From an uncultured Paraprevotella sp. (GTDB lineage: Bacteria > Bacteroidota > Bacteroidia > Bacteroidales > Bacteroidaceae), in NCBI GenBank assembly GCA_900546665.1, contig URDY01000011.1:21536-85535 (forward strand): a stretch of 64,000 nt of DNA. The letters run 5' to 3'. Shown here in pieces: positions 53,775-63,762 of this stretch. The notes below the pieces were generated by a model, which was given only the letters and a program-made list of their open reading frames with translations, ran no database searches and had not been told where the DNA came from. Positions within the stretch are counted from its first letter, which is position 1. Each line of letters begins with the position of its first letter. The translations under genes and the position numbers were made by a program.

Positions 53775-54283
53775 AGAACCCTTGGCTTAATCAATCTGGA
53801 TATTATTGTTTCGGATGCTCCCCTGATAATGAATCAGGGGTAAAAATGACGTTTTATGCAAACGAGCACGAAGTGGTAAGTTATTGGAAGCCTGAATCAC
53901 GTTTTCAAGGATGGGTAAATACGCTTCATGGTGGCATTCAGTCTGTTCTGCTTGATGAAATTTGTGCATGGGCGGTACTTAATGAATTGCATACTTCGGG
54001 TGTGACGGTAAAAATGGAGACACGTTTCAAACGTGAAGTGTCCACAAATGAAGCTTATCTTGTTCTGCGTGCTCATGTTACTGAGATAAAGCGGAACTTG
54101 GTTTCCATTCAGGCCACATTGTCAGACAGTAATGGTGTTTGTTGCACAGAAGCTGTTTGTACTTACTTTACGTTTACATCTGAAAAAGCCCGTAATATGG
54201 GACTGGGAAACGTTGAACTGGAAGAAGAAGAGATTGATGAAAACGTGTTGGCTGCAGCTTTGAGAGGAGAATCAGTGCAATAA
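53762..54283 (+). CDS. PaaI-family hotdog thioesterase
   Basis: The 173-residue protein has a hotdog fold with the catalytic segment LHGGIQSVLLDEICAWA (about residues 60-76) and an N-terminal Cys-containing SGYYCFGCSPDNESGVKM typical of PaaI-like acyl-CoA thioesterases in Bacteroidetes. It presumably hydrolyses acyl-CoA thioesters in the cytosol; substrate unknown. An acidic C-terminal tail (LEEEEIDENV) is extra. Second gene of the operon with Dabb. Confidence 0.85.
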   Translation: MRRIKNPWLNQSGYYCFGCSPDNESGVKMTFYANEHEVVSYWKPESRFQGWVNTLHGGIQSVLLDEICAWAVLNELHTSGVTVKMETRFKREVSTNEAYLVLRAHVTEIKRNLVSIQATLSDSNGVCCTEAVCTYFTFTSEKARNMGLGNVELEEEEIDENVLAAALRGESVQ

Positions 54284-54350
54284 ATTTGTAAGATAAACAA
54301 AGCTTAAAACAGCAGAATGAATTTTTTTATATTGTTTTTTGCACGATTTG

Positions 54351-54381
54351 TTGCTTGATAGACATATTTTATTTATATTTG
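54351..54381 (+). promoter_or_regulatory. his operon promoter
   Basis: TATATTTG (54374-54381) matches TAnnTTTG, with TTG at 54351-54353, 20 bases upstream. Transcription would start near 54388, 21 bases before the leader peptide. Confidence 0.65.
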
Positions 54382-54408
54382 TAGCGTTAAACGAAAATAA
54401 ACAGAAAA

Positions 54409-54456
54409 ATGACTATTCAGATTAATCTTCACCACCATCATCATTCCGGCGTATAA
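54409..54456 (+). CDS. hisL: his operon leader peptide
   Basis: A 15-codon ORF encodes MTIQINLHHHHHSGV, with five consecutive His codons (CAC CAC CAT CAT CAT). It sits between the his promoter and a Rho-independent terminator ahead of hisG. This is the organisation of the enterobacterial his attenuator, in which ribosome stalling at His codons under histidine starvation prevents termination. Too short for standard gene callers. Confidence 0.9.
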   Translation: MTIQINLHHHHHSGV

Positions 54457-54460
54457 ACTT

Positions 54461-54543
54461 CGGTAAGCGATAGATGTATGTGTTTGATCTGTAATAGGAA
54501 AAATATTAGAAGGCTTGCCGATATATGCGGCAAGCCTTTTTTA
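54461..54543 (+). promoter_or_regulatory. his attenuator: antiterminator and terminator
   Basis: Terminator stem AGGCTTGCCG (54511-54520)/CGGCAAGCCT (54528-54537) with a 7-base loop and T-run. CGGTAAGC (54461-54468), immediately after the leader stop, can pair with GCTTGCCG (54513-54520) with one G-U, mutually exclusive with the terminator, as an antiterminator. Confidence 0.85.
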
Positions 54544-54582
54544 TTGAATATAAACGAATTATAAATATAAAAAGATAAAGAA

Positions 54583-55434
54583 ATGCTAAGAATTGCAGTA
54601 CAATCAAAGGGCCGGCTTTTTGAAGATACAATGGCGTTGCTGGCCGAAGCGGACATTAAAATCAGTTCAAGTAAGCGCACCTTATTGGTTCAGGCTTCCA
54701 ATTTCCCGTTAGAAGTACTTTATTTGCGTGATGATGATATTCCCCAGTCTGTAGCCAGTGGGGTTGCGGATATCGGTATAGTAGGAGAAAACGAGTTTGT
54801 GGAACGAGGTGAGGATGCAGATATAATTCGTCGTCTTGGTTTCAGTAAATGCAGATTGTCTTTGGCTATTCCCAAACGAGTGGATTATCCTGGTTTGAGT
54901 TGGTTTGAAGGAAAGAAGATAGCAACTTCTTATCCCAATATATTAAAACGTTTCATGGCCGATAACCATGTCAATACAGATATACATGTGATTACAGGAT
55001 CTGTGGAGATTGCACCGGGTATCGGCTTGGCAGACGGTATATTAGATATAGTCAGTTCAGGATCTACATTGGTAAGTAATAACCTGAATGAGGTAGAAGT
55101 GGTGATGAAGAGTGAGGCGCTGCTTATCGGCTATAAGGGAATGACGGAGGAAAAGAAAGCTATTTTGGATGAATTGTTATTCCGCATTGAGGCTGTTAAA
55201 AGTGCCGAAGATAAGAAGTATGTATTGATGAATGTTCCTACACAGAATGTAAATGATGTAGTGGCTGTATTGCCAGGTGCTAAAAGTCCGACTGTGATGC
55301 CTTTGGCTCAGGAAGGGTGGAGTAGCGTGCATACCGTGATTGATGAGAAATGCTTTTGGGAAATCATTTCTAAATTGAAGGATCTGGGGGCACAGGGTAT
55401 TTTGGTAATTCCGATAGAGAAAATGATTCTTTAA
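54583..55434 (+). CDS. hisG: ATP phosphoribosyltransferase, long form
   Basis: 283 residues, the long (hexameric) form catalysing the first step of histidine synthesis. Catalytic parts include AVQSKGRLFEDTM (about 5-17), RDDDIPQSVASGVADIGIVGENE (about 49-71) and the PRPP loop ISSGSTLVSNNL-type VSSGSTLVSNNLNEVE (about 162-177). The C-terminal ~75-residue histidine-binding ACT-like regulatory domain (about 210-283) is present, so feedback inhibition by histidine is expected in addition to attenuation. First gene of hisGDCB. Confidence 0.97.
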   Translation: MLRIAVQSKGRLFEDTMALLAEADIKISSSKRTLLVQASNFPLEVLYLRDDDIPQSVASGVADIGIVGENEFVERGEDADIIRRLGFSKCRLSLAIPKRVDYPGLSWFEGKKIATSYPNILKRFMADNHVNTDIHVITGSVEIAPGIGLADGILDIVSSGSTLVSNNLNEVEVVMKSEALLIGYKGMTEEKKAILDELLFRIEAVKSAEDKKYVLMNVPTQNVNDVVAVLPGAKSPTVMPLAQEGWSSVHTVIDEKCFWEIISKLKDLGAQGILVIPIEKMIL

Positions 55435-55481
55435 TTTGTAAACAGGGAATACAGTTAACGCAAATATGAAGGAGGATAAAA

Positions 55482-56768
55482 ATGAAAGTTATAAAATATC
55501 CGGATAACAGTGAATGGGGCGCACTTTTAAAGCGTCCTGTTATGAATGTGGAAACCTTGCGAGATACGGTACAGAAAGTGTTGGAAGATGTCAAGGCCAA
55601 TGGAGATGCGGCTGTCAAGGCTTATGAAAAGCAGTTTGATAAAGTTGAGCTGGAGGATCTTGCCGTGAGTGAAGCTGAAATGAATGAGGCTGAGAATCTG
55701 GTCTCTGCTGACCTGAAGTCAGCTTTACAGCTGGCGCATGACAATATTCTGAAATTTCATGCAGCACAAATTTTCTGTCCGAAAAAGGTTGAAGTTCGAC
55801 CGGGTGTAACATGTTGGCAGAAAGCTGTTCCTATTGAAAAAGTGGGTTTATATATACCAGGAGGAACGGCTCCCTTGTTTTCTACTGTACTGATGTTAGC
55901 TACACCAGCCAAAATAGCAGGATGTCGTGAAATCGTGTTATGTACGCCACCAGACAAGTCTGGTAAGGTTAATCCGGCTATTTTGTATGCAGCCAAGGTT
56001 GCTGGCGTCAGTAAAATTTTTAAGGCTGGTGGTGTGCAGGCTATTGGTGCCATGGCTTATGGTACGGAAAGCGTACCTAAAGTGTTTAAAATATTTGGTC
56101 CTGGTAACCAGTATGTTATGGCCGCAAAGCAGCAGGTTTCCTTGCATGATGTTGCTATTGATATGCCTGCAGGTCCGTCAGAAGTAGAGGTATTGGCGGA
56201 TGCTACGGCAAATCCGGCTTTTGTTGCAGCAGATTTGCTGTCCCAAGCTGAACACGGTGTGGATAGTCAGGTTTTGTTGGTGACCACAGACGAGAATCTG
56301 ATTGAACAGGTTTGTCAGGAAGTCAGCAAACAACTGGAAACATTGCCGCGTAAAGAAATTGCTTCACGGGCTTTGGAGAACAGTAAATTAATTTTGGTAC
56401 ATGATATGGCAGAAGCGATGGACTTGACCAATCTTTATGCACCGGAACATCTTATTATAGAAGCAGCAAACTATATGGATTTGGCAGAAAATGTGGTTAA
56501 TGCAGGAAGTGTCTTTTTAGGACATCTGACTCCTGAAAGTGCAGGAGATTATGCATCGGGAACCAACCATACACTGCCTACAAACGGTTATGCTACCGCA
56601 TATAGTGGAGTCAATCTGGATAGCTATCATCGTAAAATTACGTTCCAGGAACTTACATCCGAAGGAATTCAGGCAATAGGGTCTGCTGTGGAAATTATGG
56701 CTGCAGGTGAATCCCTGGATGCTCACCGCAGGGCAATGACAATGAGATTAGAAACCCTTAATTCATAG
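55482..56768 (+). CDS. hisD: Histidinol dehydrogenase
   Basis: 428 residues, full length, Zn-dependent enzyme oxidising histidinol to histidine in two NAD+ steps. Motifs include YIPGGTAPLFSTVLM (about 125-139), VIGPGNQYV-type FGPGNQYVMAAKQ (about 205-217), MPAGPSEVEVLAD (about 228-240), DLLSQAEHGVDSQ (about 253-265) and the final SGTNHTLPT (about 360-368). The 47-base hisG-hisD gap contains an AAGGAGG ribosome-binding site; a ribosome-coupled operon follows. Confidence 0.97.
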   Translation: MKVIKYPDNSEWGALLKRPVMNVETLRDTVQKVLEDVKANGDAAVKAYEKQFDKVELEDLAVSEAEMNEAENLVSADLKSALQLAHDNILKFHAAQIFCPKKVEVRPGVTCWQKAVPIEKVGLYIPGGTAPLFSTVLMLATPAKIAGCREIVLCTPPDKSGKVNPAILYAAKVAGVSKIFKAGGVQAIGAMAYGTESVPKVFKIFGPGNQYVMAAKQQVSLHDVAIDMPAGPSEVEVLADATANPAFVAADLLSQAEHGVDSQVLLVTTDENLIEQVCQEVSKQLETLPRKEIASRALENSKLILVHDMAEAMDLTNLYAPEHLIIEAANYMDLAENVVNAGSVFLGHLTPESAGDYASGTNHTLPTNGYATAYSGVNLDSYHRKITFQELTSEGIQAIGSAVEIMAAGESLDAHRRAMTMRLETLNS

Positions 56769-56774
56769 AATATT

Positions 56775-57830
56775 ATGACAATGAAAGCGTTACAACAACT
56801 GGTAAGACCCAATATCTGGTCTTTGAAGCCATACAGTTCTGCACGTGATGAATATAAAGGGGTTGAAGCGTCTGTATTTCTGGATGCAAATGAAAATCCT
56901 TATAATAGTCCGTATAATCGTTATCCTGATCCTTTACAGCAGGAAGTGAAAGAGTTGTTGGCTCCAATTAAAGGAGTTAAGTCTGAGCAGATTTTTTTAG
57001 GAAACGGAAGTGATGAAGCTATCGATTTGTTGTTCCGTATATTCTGCGAACCTCAAAAGGATAATGTGGTTGCTATAGCGCCGACTTATGGGATGTATGA
57101 GGTCTGTGCAGATATTAACAATGTGGTATATCGTTATGTTCTGTTGGATTCACAATTTCAGTTGGATGCAGATCAGCTTCTTTCAGCTGTAGATGATTCG
57201 ACAAAACTGATATTTATTTGTTCGCCCAATAATCCTTCTGGGAATAATCTGGAACGTGAGGAGATTATTAAGGTCATCCAGCATTTTTCGGGAATAGTTG
57301 TGGTGGATGAGGCTTATTCTGATTTTTCTTCACAGAAGCCCTTGCGGGAGGATTTGAATAAATATCCTAATCTGGTGGTATTAAATACCTTTTCAAAAGC
57401 TTGGGGGTGTGCGGGCATTCGTTTGGGAATGGCTTTTGCACAAAAGAGTATCATAGATCTTTTCAATAAAGTCAAGTATCCGTATAATGTAAATGAATTA
57501 ACGCAAAAAGAAGCTTTAGAGGTTTTACGGAAACGTTTTGATGTGGATCGATGGGTAAAAACCATATTGAGAGAACGTGAACAGATGGTAAAGGCTTTCG
57601 GTGAGTTGGATATATGTGTGAAAATGTATCCTACTGATGCAAACTTCTTTTTAGCTCAGGTGACCGATGCTGACAAAATTTATGCTTATCTGGTCAGTAA
57701 AGGGATTATTGTCAGAAACCGTAATCGCGTGGTACGTTGTGGAAATTGTCTGCGGGTTACAATTGGTACGACACAGGAAAATAATCAACTTCTGGCAGCA
57801 TTGCGATCTTATAAAAAGGAGGAAAGATGA
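56775..57830 (+). CDS. hisC: Histidinol-phosphate aminotransferase
   Basis: 351-residue PLP enzyme converting imidazoleacetol phosphate to histidinol phosphate. Signatures: LDANENPYN (about 36-44), [16 protein letters not shown] (about 76-91), [10 protein letters not shown] (about 154-163), VDEAYSDFS (about 176-184) and the PLP-lysine motif [15 protein letters not shown] (Lys near 207). It starts 6 bases after hisD and overlaps hisB by 4 bases. Confidence 0.96.
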   Translation: MTMKALQQLVRPNIWSLKPYSSARDEYKGVEASVFLDANENPYNSPYNRYPDPLQQEVKELLAPIKGVKSEQIFLGNGSDEAIDLLFRIFCEPQKDNVVAIAPTYGMYEVCADINNVVYRYVLLDSQFQLDADQLLSAVDDSTKLIFICSPNNPSGNNLEREEIIKVIQHFSGIVVVDEAYSDFSSQKPLREDLNKYPNLVVLNTFSKAWGCAGIRLGMAFAQKSIIDLFNKVKYPYNVNELTQKEALEVLRKRFDVDRWVKTILREREQMVKAFGELDICVKMYPTDANFFLAQVTDADKIYAYLVSKGIIVRNRNRVVRCGNCLRVTIGTTQENNQLLAALRSYKKEER

Positions 57831-58933
57831 TGAAGGTTGCTTTATTTATAGATCGTGACGGTACGCTGATCAAAGAACCGGATGATGAGCAGATTGATGC
57901 GTATGAAAAACTGGAGTTTGTACCGGGAGTAATGCGCAATCTGGGATTTATCCGTCGTCATTTAGATCATGAATTTGTGATGGTGTCCAATCAGGACGGG
58001 TTGGGAACTGATTCTTTTCCCGAAAATACTTTTTGGCCAGCTCATAATCTTATGATGAAAACGTTGGCAGGAGAGGGTATTACTTTTGATGATGTGTTAA
58101 TTGACTGTAGCTTTCCTGATGAACATTTGCCAACCAGAAAACCTGGTACAGGTATGTTGGGGAAATATCTGGAAGGAAGTTATGATCTTTCTCGCTGTTA
58201 TGTGATCGGTGACAGGGAAACCGATGCTCAATTAGCTTTGAACATAGGTTGCAAGGCTTTGATACTTAAGTCGCCGGATGAGAATTCTTATAAGGACGAA
58301 CGGATTACTTATGTGGATTCATGGGATAAAATTGCGGAATTGGTATTTGCCGGAGAGCGAAAATCAGAAGTTAAGCGTACAACGAAAGAGACGGATATAG
58401 AGGTCAGAATAAATTTGGATGGAAACGGAGCTTGTGATATTCATACAGGACTCGGATTTTTTGATCACATGTTGGAGCAAATAGGTAAACATGGTGGAAT
58501 GGATCTTTATATTCATGTGGACGGCGATTTGCAGGTGGATGAGCATCATACCATTGAGGATACAGCTCTTGCATTGGGTGAATGTTTAGGAAAAGCTCTT
58601 GGCGATAAGCGGGGAATAGAACGTTATGGTTACTGTTTGCCAATGGATGACTGTATGTGTCAGGTCGTTTTGGATTTTGGTGGTCGCCCATGGTTGGTTT
58701 GGGATGCAGAATTTAAGCGTGAGAAAGTGGGAGATATGCCAACAGAGATGTTTCTCCACTTTTTCAAAAGTTTGAGTGATGCTGCAAAAATGAATCTTAA
58801 TATCAAGGCAGAGGGACAGAATGAACATCACAAAATAGAAGGAATTTTCAAAGCACTTGCGCGTAGTCTGAAAATGGCAGTCAAACGTGATATTTATCAT
58901 TATCAGCTACCGTCAAGTAAGGGTGTTCTCTAA
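57827..58933 (+). CDS. hisB: Bifunctional histidinol-phosphatase / imidazoleglycerol-phosphate dehydratase
   Basis: The 368-residue fusion has an N-terminal HAD phosphatase (about 1-165; catalytic Asp9 and Asp11 in IDRDGTLI) and a C-terminal IGP dehydratase (about 180-368) with metal-binding VDEHHTIED (about 223-231) and NEHHKIE (about 325-331). The phosphatase half lacks an obvious four-Cys Zn loop of the enterobacterial type. The start overlaps hisC (4 bases). hisH, hisA, hisF and hisIE are not adjacent. Confidence 0.95.
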   Translation: MMKVALFIDRDGTLIKEPDDEQIDAYEKLEFVPGVMRNLGFIRRHLDHEFVMVSNQDGLGTDSFPENTFWPAHNLMMKTLAGEGITFDDVLIDCSFPDEHLPTRKPGTGMLGKYLEGSYDLSRCYVIGDRETDAQLALNIGCKALILKSPDENSYKDERITYVDSWDKIAELVFAGERKSEVKRTTKETDIEVRINLDGNGACDIHTGLGFFDHMLEQIGKHGGMDLYIHVDGDLQVDEHHTIEDTALALGECLGKALGDKRGIERYGYCLPMDDCMCQVVLDFGGRPWLVWDAEFKREKVGDMPTEMFLHFFKSLSDAAKMNLNIKAEGQNEHHKIEGIFKALARSLKMAVKRDIYHYQLPSSKGVL

Positions 58934-58968
58934 AGATCGGAAACAGGTATTAGTATATATAGCAGATG

Positions 58969-59027
58969 CAATGTCTTTCAGTTGAAATGCAGAATAGAAT
59001 TCAAGGACTTTCAACAGAAAGACATTG
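58969..59027. other. Long imperfect hairpin behind hisB
   Basis: CAATGTCTTTC plus TTGAAA (58969-58987) pair with TTTCAA plus GAAAGACATTG (59009-59027) around a 2-base mismatch, giving 17 base pairs and a 21-base loop. No T-run follows directly. It may end the his transcript or be a small repeat element. Confidence 0.6.
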
Positions 59028-59186
59028 TCGTTTATAAAAAGTAGCTTTAAAAAAATATTGGATGACTGGTAGCTTACTTGTTTTTTTGATAATGTTTTAT
59101 CGTTATGAATGGTTAAAAAAGAAATGTATGTCATTTATTATAGGATAAAAGACAAAAAACATAGGTGTATTTTAATGGTGGTTTCT

Positions 59187-59194
59187 TAACTTTG
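59187..59194 (+). promoter_or_regulatory. PL11 gene promoter -7 element
   Basis: TAACTTTG matches TAnnTTTG, 38 bases before the ATG. Confidence 0.55.
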
Positions 59195-59232
59195 TTTGAA
59201 ATACCGATTTTATTAACAAGAAAATCTAATCT

Positions 59233-62200
59233 ATGAAAAGAAATCTACTTTTCTCAGCATTGTTGCTGTGTGGAATGGCAGCTGCACATGCACAGCGTCA
59301 GATGGATGCTTTAGGACGTGGTTTGGTGGCCGTGAAGACTAATTCAGGAATCTATACAGGATGGCGAATTGATGGATCTGAGTATTATGATACTCAATAT
59401 AATCTTTACAGAGATGGAGTAAAGGTAAATGAATTACCCTTAACTGTATCTAATTTTCTGGACAAGGAAGGAGATGTCAATTCCAAATATACAGTTAAAG
59501 CGATAGTTCGTGGTGTCGAGCAGGAGGCTTGTGAGCCTGTCAGCGTATGGAATCAGCAATATTTGTCGATTCCGATGGATAAGGTTCTTTCACGTAAAGG
59601 GACAGATATTACATCCGATTATCAATTAAATGATGCTTCTGCCGCGGATTTGGATGGTGATGGTCAATTTGAAATTATTGTTAAGCGTATTTATGGACCA
59701 GACGGTCTGTTCGATGTGGCTAATGATAGTGCATTCTGTTTGTTTGAAGCTTATAAACTGGATGGAACAAAATTATGGACCATCGATTGCGGTCCGAATA
59801 TAATTAGTTCTGGACATGTTGAAACCAACATAGTTGCTTATGACTGGGATGGTGATGGAAAGGCTGAACTTTTGATGAGAGCAGCAGATGGTACGATTAT
59901 TCATGGTGCCAATGGTGATCAGGTCATAGGTGATTTGAATAAGAATTATCGTAATCAGATTTCTCATTCAGCAAATATGACTTATGCCACAGCTGGTGAT
60001 GAATTCCTTCTTTACATGGAGGGTGCAACTGCAAAACTTTATAATCAGCGTGAATTTCCGCTTAAACGTCTTGAAGCAGGAGAAACAGATCTGAATAAAG
60101 CATGGGGTGATGGCTATGGACATAGAGCAAACAAATTCTTTTTTGGTGCACCTTATTTGGATGGTCGCAAACCGAGTATCTATTTAGGACGTGGTATTTA
60201 CACTCGTCATAAAATGATAGCTTATGATGTTAATCCTCAGACTCATGAATTGACAGAACGTTGGAGATGGGATTGCAATACCGGAGGAGCCTGGTATGGA
60301 CAAGGATATCATAACTTTGGTATAGCTGATGTTGATTGGGATGGACGTGATGAAATAGTCTATGGTTCAATGGTTATAGATGACAACGGTAAGGGACTTT
60401 CCACTACAGGACTTGGACATGGTGATGCACAGCATTGCAGTGATTTTGATCCCTATCGTAAAGGGCAGGAAATATTTGCATGTAACGAAAACGCGAAGGG
60501 TGCCAATTACAGAGATGCTACAACCAGCCAGATCTATTATATGCACCATCTGGGACGTGATTGCGGCCGGGCTATGGCCGGTAATTTTACCGATCAGTAT
60601 ATGGGGAGCCAGATGGTTGCTGTCGGAATGGGATTGCTTAGCTCTGTTACTTCTGATATTGTATCCACAGGCTGGTCTGGTATAACTCAGAATTATCGTA
60701 TATATTGGGATGGTGATCTCTGTGAGGAAAGTGTCGATGGAGCAGGAACAGAAGGACCGGCAGCCATATACAAATATGGAAAATCAGAGGCTATCTTTAC
60801 TGCAACAGGAACAAAAATGAATAACTGGACCAAAAATACTCCAGCCTTGCAGGCTGATATTTTAGGGGACTGGCGAGAGGAAATCGTAGTAAGAGCAGAA
60901 GACAATCAGTCTTTGAGAATTTATACAACAACGGATGTCACTCCGTGGTGGAATTATACTTTATTGCATGATATGCAGTATAGGCAGGCAGTAGTATGGC
61001 AGATGTGTGGATATAATCAGCCGCCTCATACCAGTTATTTTCTGGGAAAAGCAGAAGGGATAACTGTTGCTCCTCCTCCTTTGATGACGAATGGACGTGT
61101 AGAAGTGACTGATGCCATTACAACAGCGCATAATGGTCAGCATGTTCTTTTGGCTAATACAGATGGAGGTACAGTGAATGTAACTGATGGGGTGTCTCCA
61201 TATATATTGACGGTTAATGCTTTTTCTCATACGGAGGGTCATGACAATAACGACCAGATTACAACCAGTTATGCTACTTATACGTTGACTGGTGGTAGCT
61301 TTTCCGGAGATATGAGATTGGTAAAACAAGGCGAAGGTATCTTGACTTTTGGTGGTACACAGAATTACAAGGGTGAGACTATGCTTTGGGGAGGAACAAC
61401 TAATTTCGATGGAAAACTTCCTGAGAGTCGTGTTTGGATGAATCGTTTTGCGGAACTTAATGCCTCTGCAGATTTCGGAAAGGCGATAGAAATGGAATAC
61501 GGAGCTGTATTACGTGCTGGTGGTAATAATACAAAAGGGCAAATTAAGGCAGACAGTCTGATAATGAATTTTGGTGCTATTGTAGAATTTGACATTTATG
61601 CCGATGAGTTTGCCGCAGATCGTATTGTATTGTCACATTCGCTAGTCTTGAATTCAACAAATAAATCAGATGCACCGCAATATAAAAATCCGGTGTTCCG
61701 TTTTGTTTCTCATATTTCTGATGGCAAAGATCTTATGCCTGCAGGAAAATATCTTCTTATGGATGTAACCGAGATTGACGGTGATCTTGAGAAGGTCGAT
61801 ATTGAAGGACTAGAGGGGTTGAGATGTCATTTGGAGTCTGATGGACAACATGTTTATTTGGTTATTGAAGATTTGCGTGCAGCTTCTACTATATATTGGA
61901 ATGGAAGTTCAGATAGTAATGTATGGGATCTAGCCTCAACGGAAAACTTTAATATGGATGGTGAAGCAGAGATGTTCGTAACTGGTGATAAAGTGATTTT
62001 TGATGATGCTGCTCAGAATCAGACGGTCAATATAAAAGAAGACGTCATGCCTTCTGAAGTAGTGTTTAAGGCAGATAAGGACTATACGTTGACGGGCAGT
62101 GGATCCATGTCTGGTGAAATGACATTAAACAAGCAGGGAAAAGGAGTACTTACTATTGAAAATCAAAATAAATATACAGGAAAAACACTGTTGGAGTCGG

Positions 62201-63759
62201 GAACGACAGTCGTGACTACTTTGGCTAATGACATCAATCCCTATGGAGCATTTGGCGCTTATACAACCGAAAAGGATAAATTGGAATTAAGGAATGGTGC
62301 AATACTTAAAAACACTTCATCCGTATCTAATTCTACTCCGATAATGTTAGGTGAAGGAGGTGGCGAATTGAATTGTGGAGCTGATTTTGAAATGAAAGGC
62401 GGTTTCATAGGGGAAAGCTTGGTAAAATCAGGTAATGGGACATTAACCATGCTGGGTAATAATCAATTGAAGTATACTGTTCTGAAATCTGGAACATTAT
62501 CAGCTGGTGTAGATGGAGTAAGTTTTGGTGATACTTTGATTTTTGAGGGAGGAACTTACCGCGATTGTGACAATATGTACTCATATAGTTCCAATGCCAA
62601 TAATTTCTGTGTAAGGGAACGTAAAACAGCGACTTTCTATACAGACTCTCGTTGTGCCTATACAGGACGTTTGTATGGAAAAGGAACATTTAAGGTAGAT
62701 ATTCATTATGTACGAACAGAATTACAAGGTAACTGGTCTGCGTTCGAAGGAACGTTAGAACCGGTTAATACTAATTATGGATTGACATTTAACAATTCGT
62801 ATGGTTTGCCGAAAGCTACACTTAATTTGCCTGCAGGAGCAACTGTGACAAATACAGGTAAGGAGTTTACTATAGGAAAGGTTACCGGAAGCGGTACACT
62901 TGGAGAATTGCCTCCGTTTGGTGGTTCCGGTGCGAATACATGGAAAGTAGGTTCCTTGAATGAGGATTTTACCTTCACGGCTACAGTCACAGGAAATGGT
63001 ACATGTTTTGAAAAAGTCGGCACAGGTTTAATGCGTGTAAACAGCTATAGTAATTTTACAGGTAACTGTAATGTATTAGAAGGTACGCTTTGTTTGAATA
63101 AGCTTAATGCGACGTCATCAATGTTGGGAACAGGAGTTTTGACCGTTTCTTCAGGAGCAACCCTTTCAGGGCAGGGTAAATTGTCAAACTCAACTGTAAA
63201 TGTGTCTCGAGGTGCAGTTCTGAGACCAGGAGTTTCAGAAAACTCTATTACAGGAGAAATAGATTTTTCATCCAAGCGTGTTTCTTTAAGTGCTGGTTCA
63301 ACTCTTCAATTTTATATTAACAGTAAAACCATGTATACTAAACTGACAGGTATCAGTAATCTGACATTACGTGGCACACTTAAAGTTCTGGTTAATGAAA
63401 ATATCAGTTTATCTGCAGGTGATGAAATCAAACTATGGGATGCTAACTCAACAACGATAGGTGGAACTGTCGAGTATGATTTGGCAAGTCCGGGTAATGG
63501 ATTGGAGTGGGATACCAGTTCCATAGAAAATGGTATTCTTCGAGTACAGGCAGGTACGGGAATTGGCATGCTGGAAAATGATGTGGTAAGCAATTTCGAA
63601 CTGTTTACTGTAAGTGGAGTCAAATTAGGCGTAGTTACATGTCATCGTGAAGAACTTGTAAATGAAATCAAGAAACAAGGACTAGGGACAGGTACATATA
63701 TGATAAGAATGAAAACAACAAATGGCAGTATAGTTGAAAAAATACAGATTAGTGAATAA
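59233..63759 (+). CDS. PL11 rhamnogalacturonan lyase fused to autotransporter-type beta-strand repeats
   Basis: The 1508-residue secreted protein has a signal peptide (about 1-20) and a PL11 beta-propeller (about 21-620) with the family opening RQMDALGRGLVAVKTNSG and Ca-binding LDGDGQFEII, WDGDGKAELLM and VDWDGRDEIVYG motifs; PL11 enzymes cleave rhamnogalacturonan I by beta-elimination. A long region (about 640-1440) of repeats with LVKQGEGILTF, LNKQGKGVLTIENQNKYTGKTLLESG and FEKVGTGLMRVNSYSNFTGN-type units matches PATR passenger repeats. The C-terminal ~55 residues resemble a T9SS sorting domain. Isolated single gene with its own promoter and terminator. Confidence 0.88.
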   Translation: MKRNLLFSALLLCGMAAAHAQRQMDALGRGLVAVKTNSGIYTGWRIDGSEYYDTQYNLYRDGVKVNELPLTVSNFLDKEGDVNSKYTVKAIVRGVEQEACEPVSVWNQQYLSIPMDKVLSRKGTDITSDYQLNDASAADLDGDGQFEIIVKRIYGPDGLFDVANDSAFCLFEAYKLDGTKLWTIDCGPNIISSGHVETNIVAYDWDGDGKAELLMRAADGTIIHGANGDQVIGDLNKNYRNQISHSANMTYATAGDEFLLYMEGATAKLYNQREFPLKRLEAGETDLNKAWGDGYGHRANKFFFGAPYLDGRKPSIYLGRGIYTRHKMIAYDVNPQTHELTERWRWDCNTGGAWYGQGYHNFGIADVDWDGRDEIVYGSMVIDDNGKGLSTTGLGHGDAQHCSDFDPYRKGQEIFACNENAKGANYRDATTSQIYYMHHLGRDCGRAMAGNFTDQYMGSQMVAVGMGLLSSVTSDIVSTGWSGITQNYRIYWDGDLCEESVDGAGTEGPAAIYKYGKSEAIFTATGTKMNNWTKNTPALQADILGDWREEIVVRAEDNQSLRIYTTTDVTPWWNYTLLHDMQYRQAVVWQMCGYNQPPHTSYFLGKAEGITVAPPPLMTNGRVEVTDAITTAHNGQHVLLANTDGGTVNVTDGVSPYILTVNAFSHTEGHDNNDQITTSYATYTLTGGSFSGDMRLVKQGEGILTFGGTQNYKGETMLWGGTTNFDGKLPESRVWMNRFAELNASADFGKAIEMEYGAVLRAGGNNTKGQIKADSLIMNFGAIVEFDIYADEFAADRIVLSHSLVLNSTNKSDAPQYKNPVFRFVSHISDGKDLMPAGKYLLMDVTEIDGDLEKVDIEGLEGLRCHLESDGQHVYLVIEDLRAASTIYWNGSSDSNVWDLASTENFNMDGEAEMFVTGDKVIFDDAAQNQTVNIKEDVMPSEVVFKADKDYTLTGSGSMSGEMTLNKQGKGVLTIENQNKYTGKTLLESGTTVVTTLANDINPYGAFGAYTTEKDKLELRNGAILKNTSSVSNSTPIMLGEGGGELNCGADFEMKGGFIGESLVKSGNGTLTMLGNNQLKYTVLKSGTLSAGVDGVSFGDTLIFEGGTYRDCDNMYSYSSNANNFCVRERKTATFYTDSRCAYTGRLYGKGTFKVDIHYVRTELQGNWSAFEGTLEPVNTNYGLTFNNSYGLPKATLNLPAGATVTNTGKEFTIGKVTGSGTLGELPPFGGSGANTWKVGSLNEDFTFTATVTGNGTCFEKVGTGLMRVNSYSNFTGNCNVLEGTLCLNKLNATSSMLGTGVLTVSSGATLSGQGKLSNSTVNVSRGAVLRPGVSENSITGEIDFSSKRVSLSAGSTLQFYINSKTMYTKLTGISNLTLRGTLKVLVNENISLSAGDEIKLWDANSTTIGGTVEYDLASPGNGLEWDTSSIENGILRVQAGTGIGMLENDVVSNFELFTVSGVKLGVVTCHREELVNEIKKQGLGTGTYMIRMKTTNGSIVEKIQISE

Positions 63760-63762
63760 CTG

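Noticed and set aside
53762-54283. Thioesterase as a stand-alone gene with its own promoter
   Set aside because: Its start overlaps the Dabb gene by 13 bases and no TAnnTTTG element was found immediately upstream, so co-transcription is more likely.
54441-54680. Minus-strand ORF overlapping the his leader and hisG start
   Set aside because: Shadow of the leader/terminator and hisG coding strand; the forward his leader and attenuator explain the sequence.
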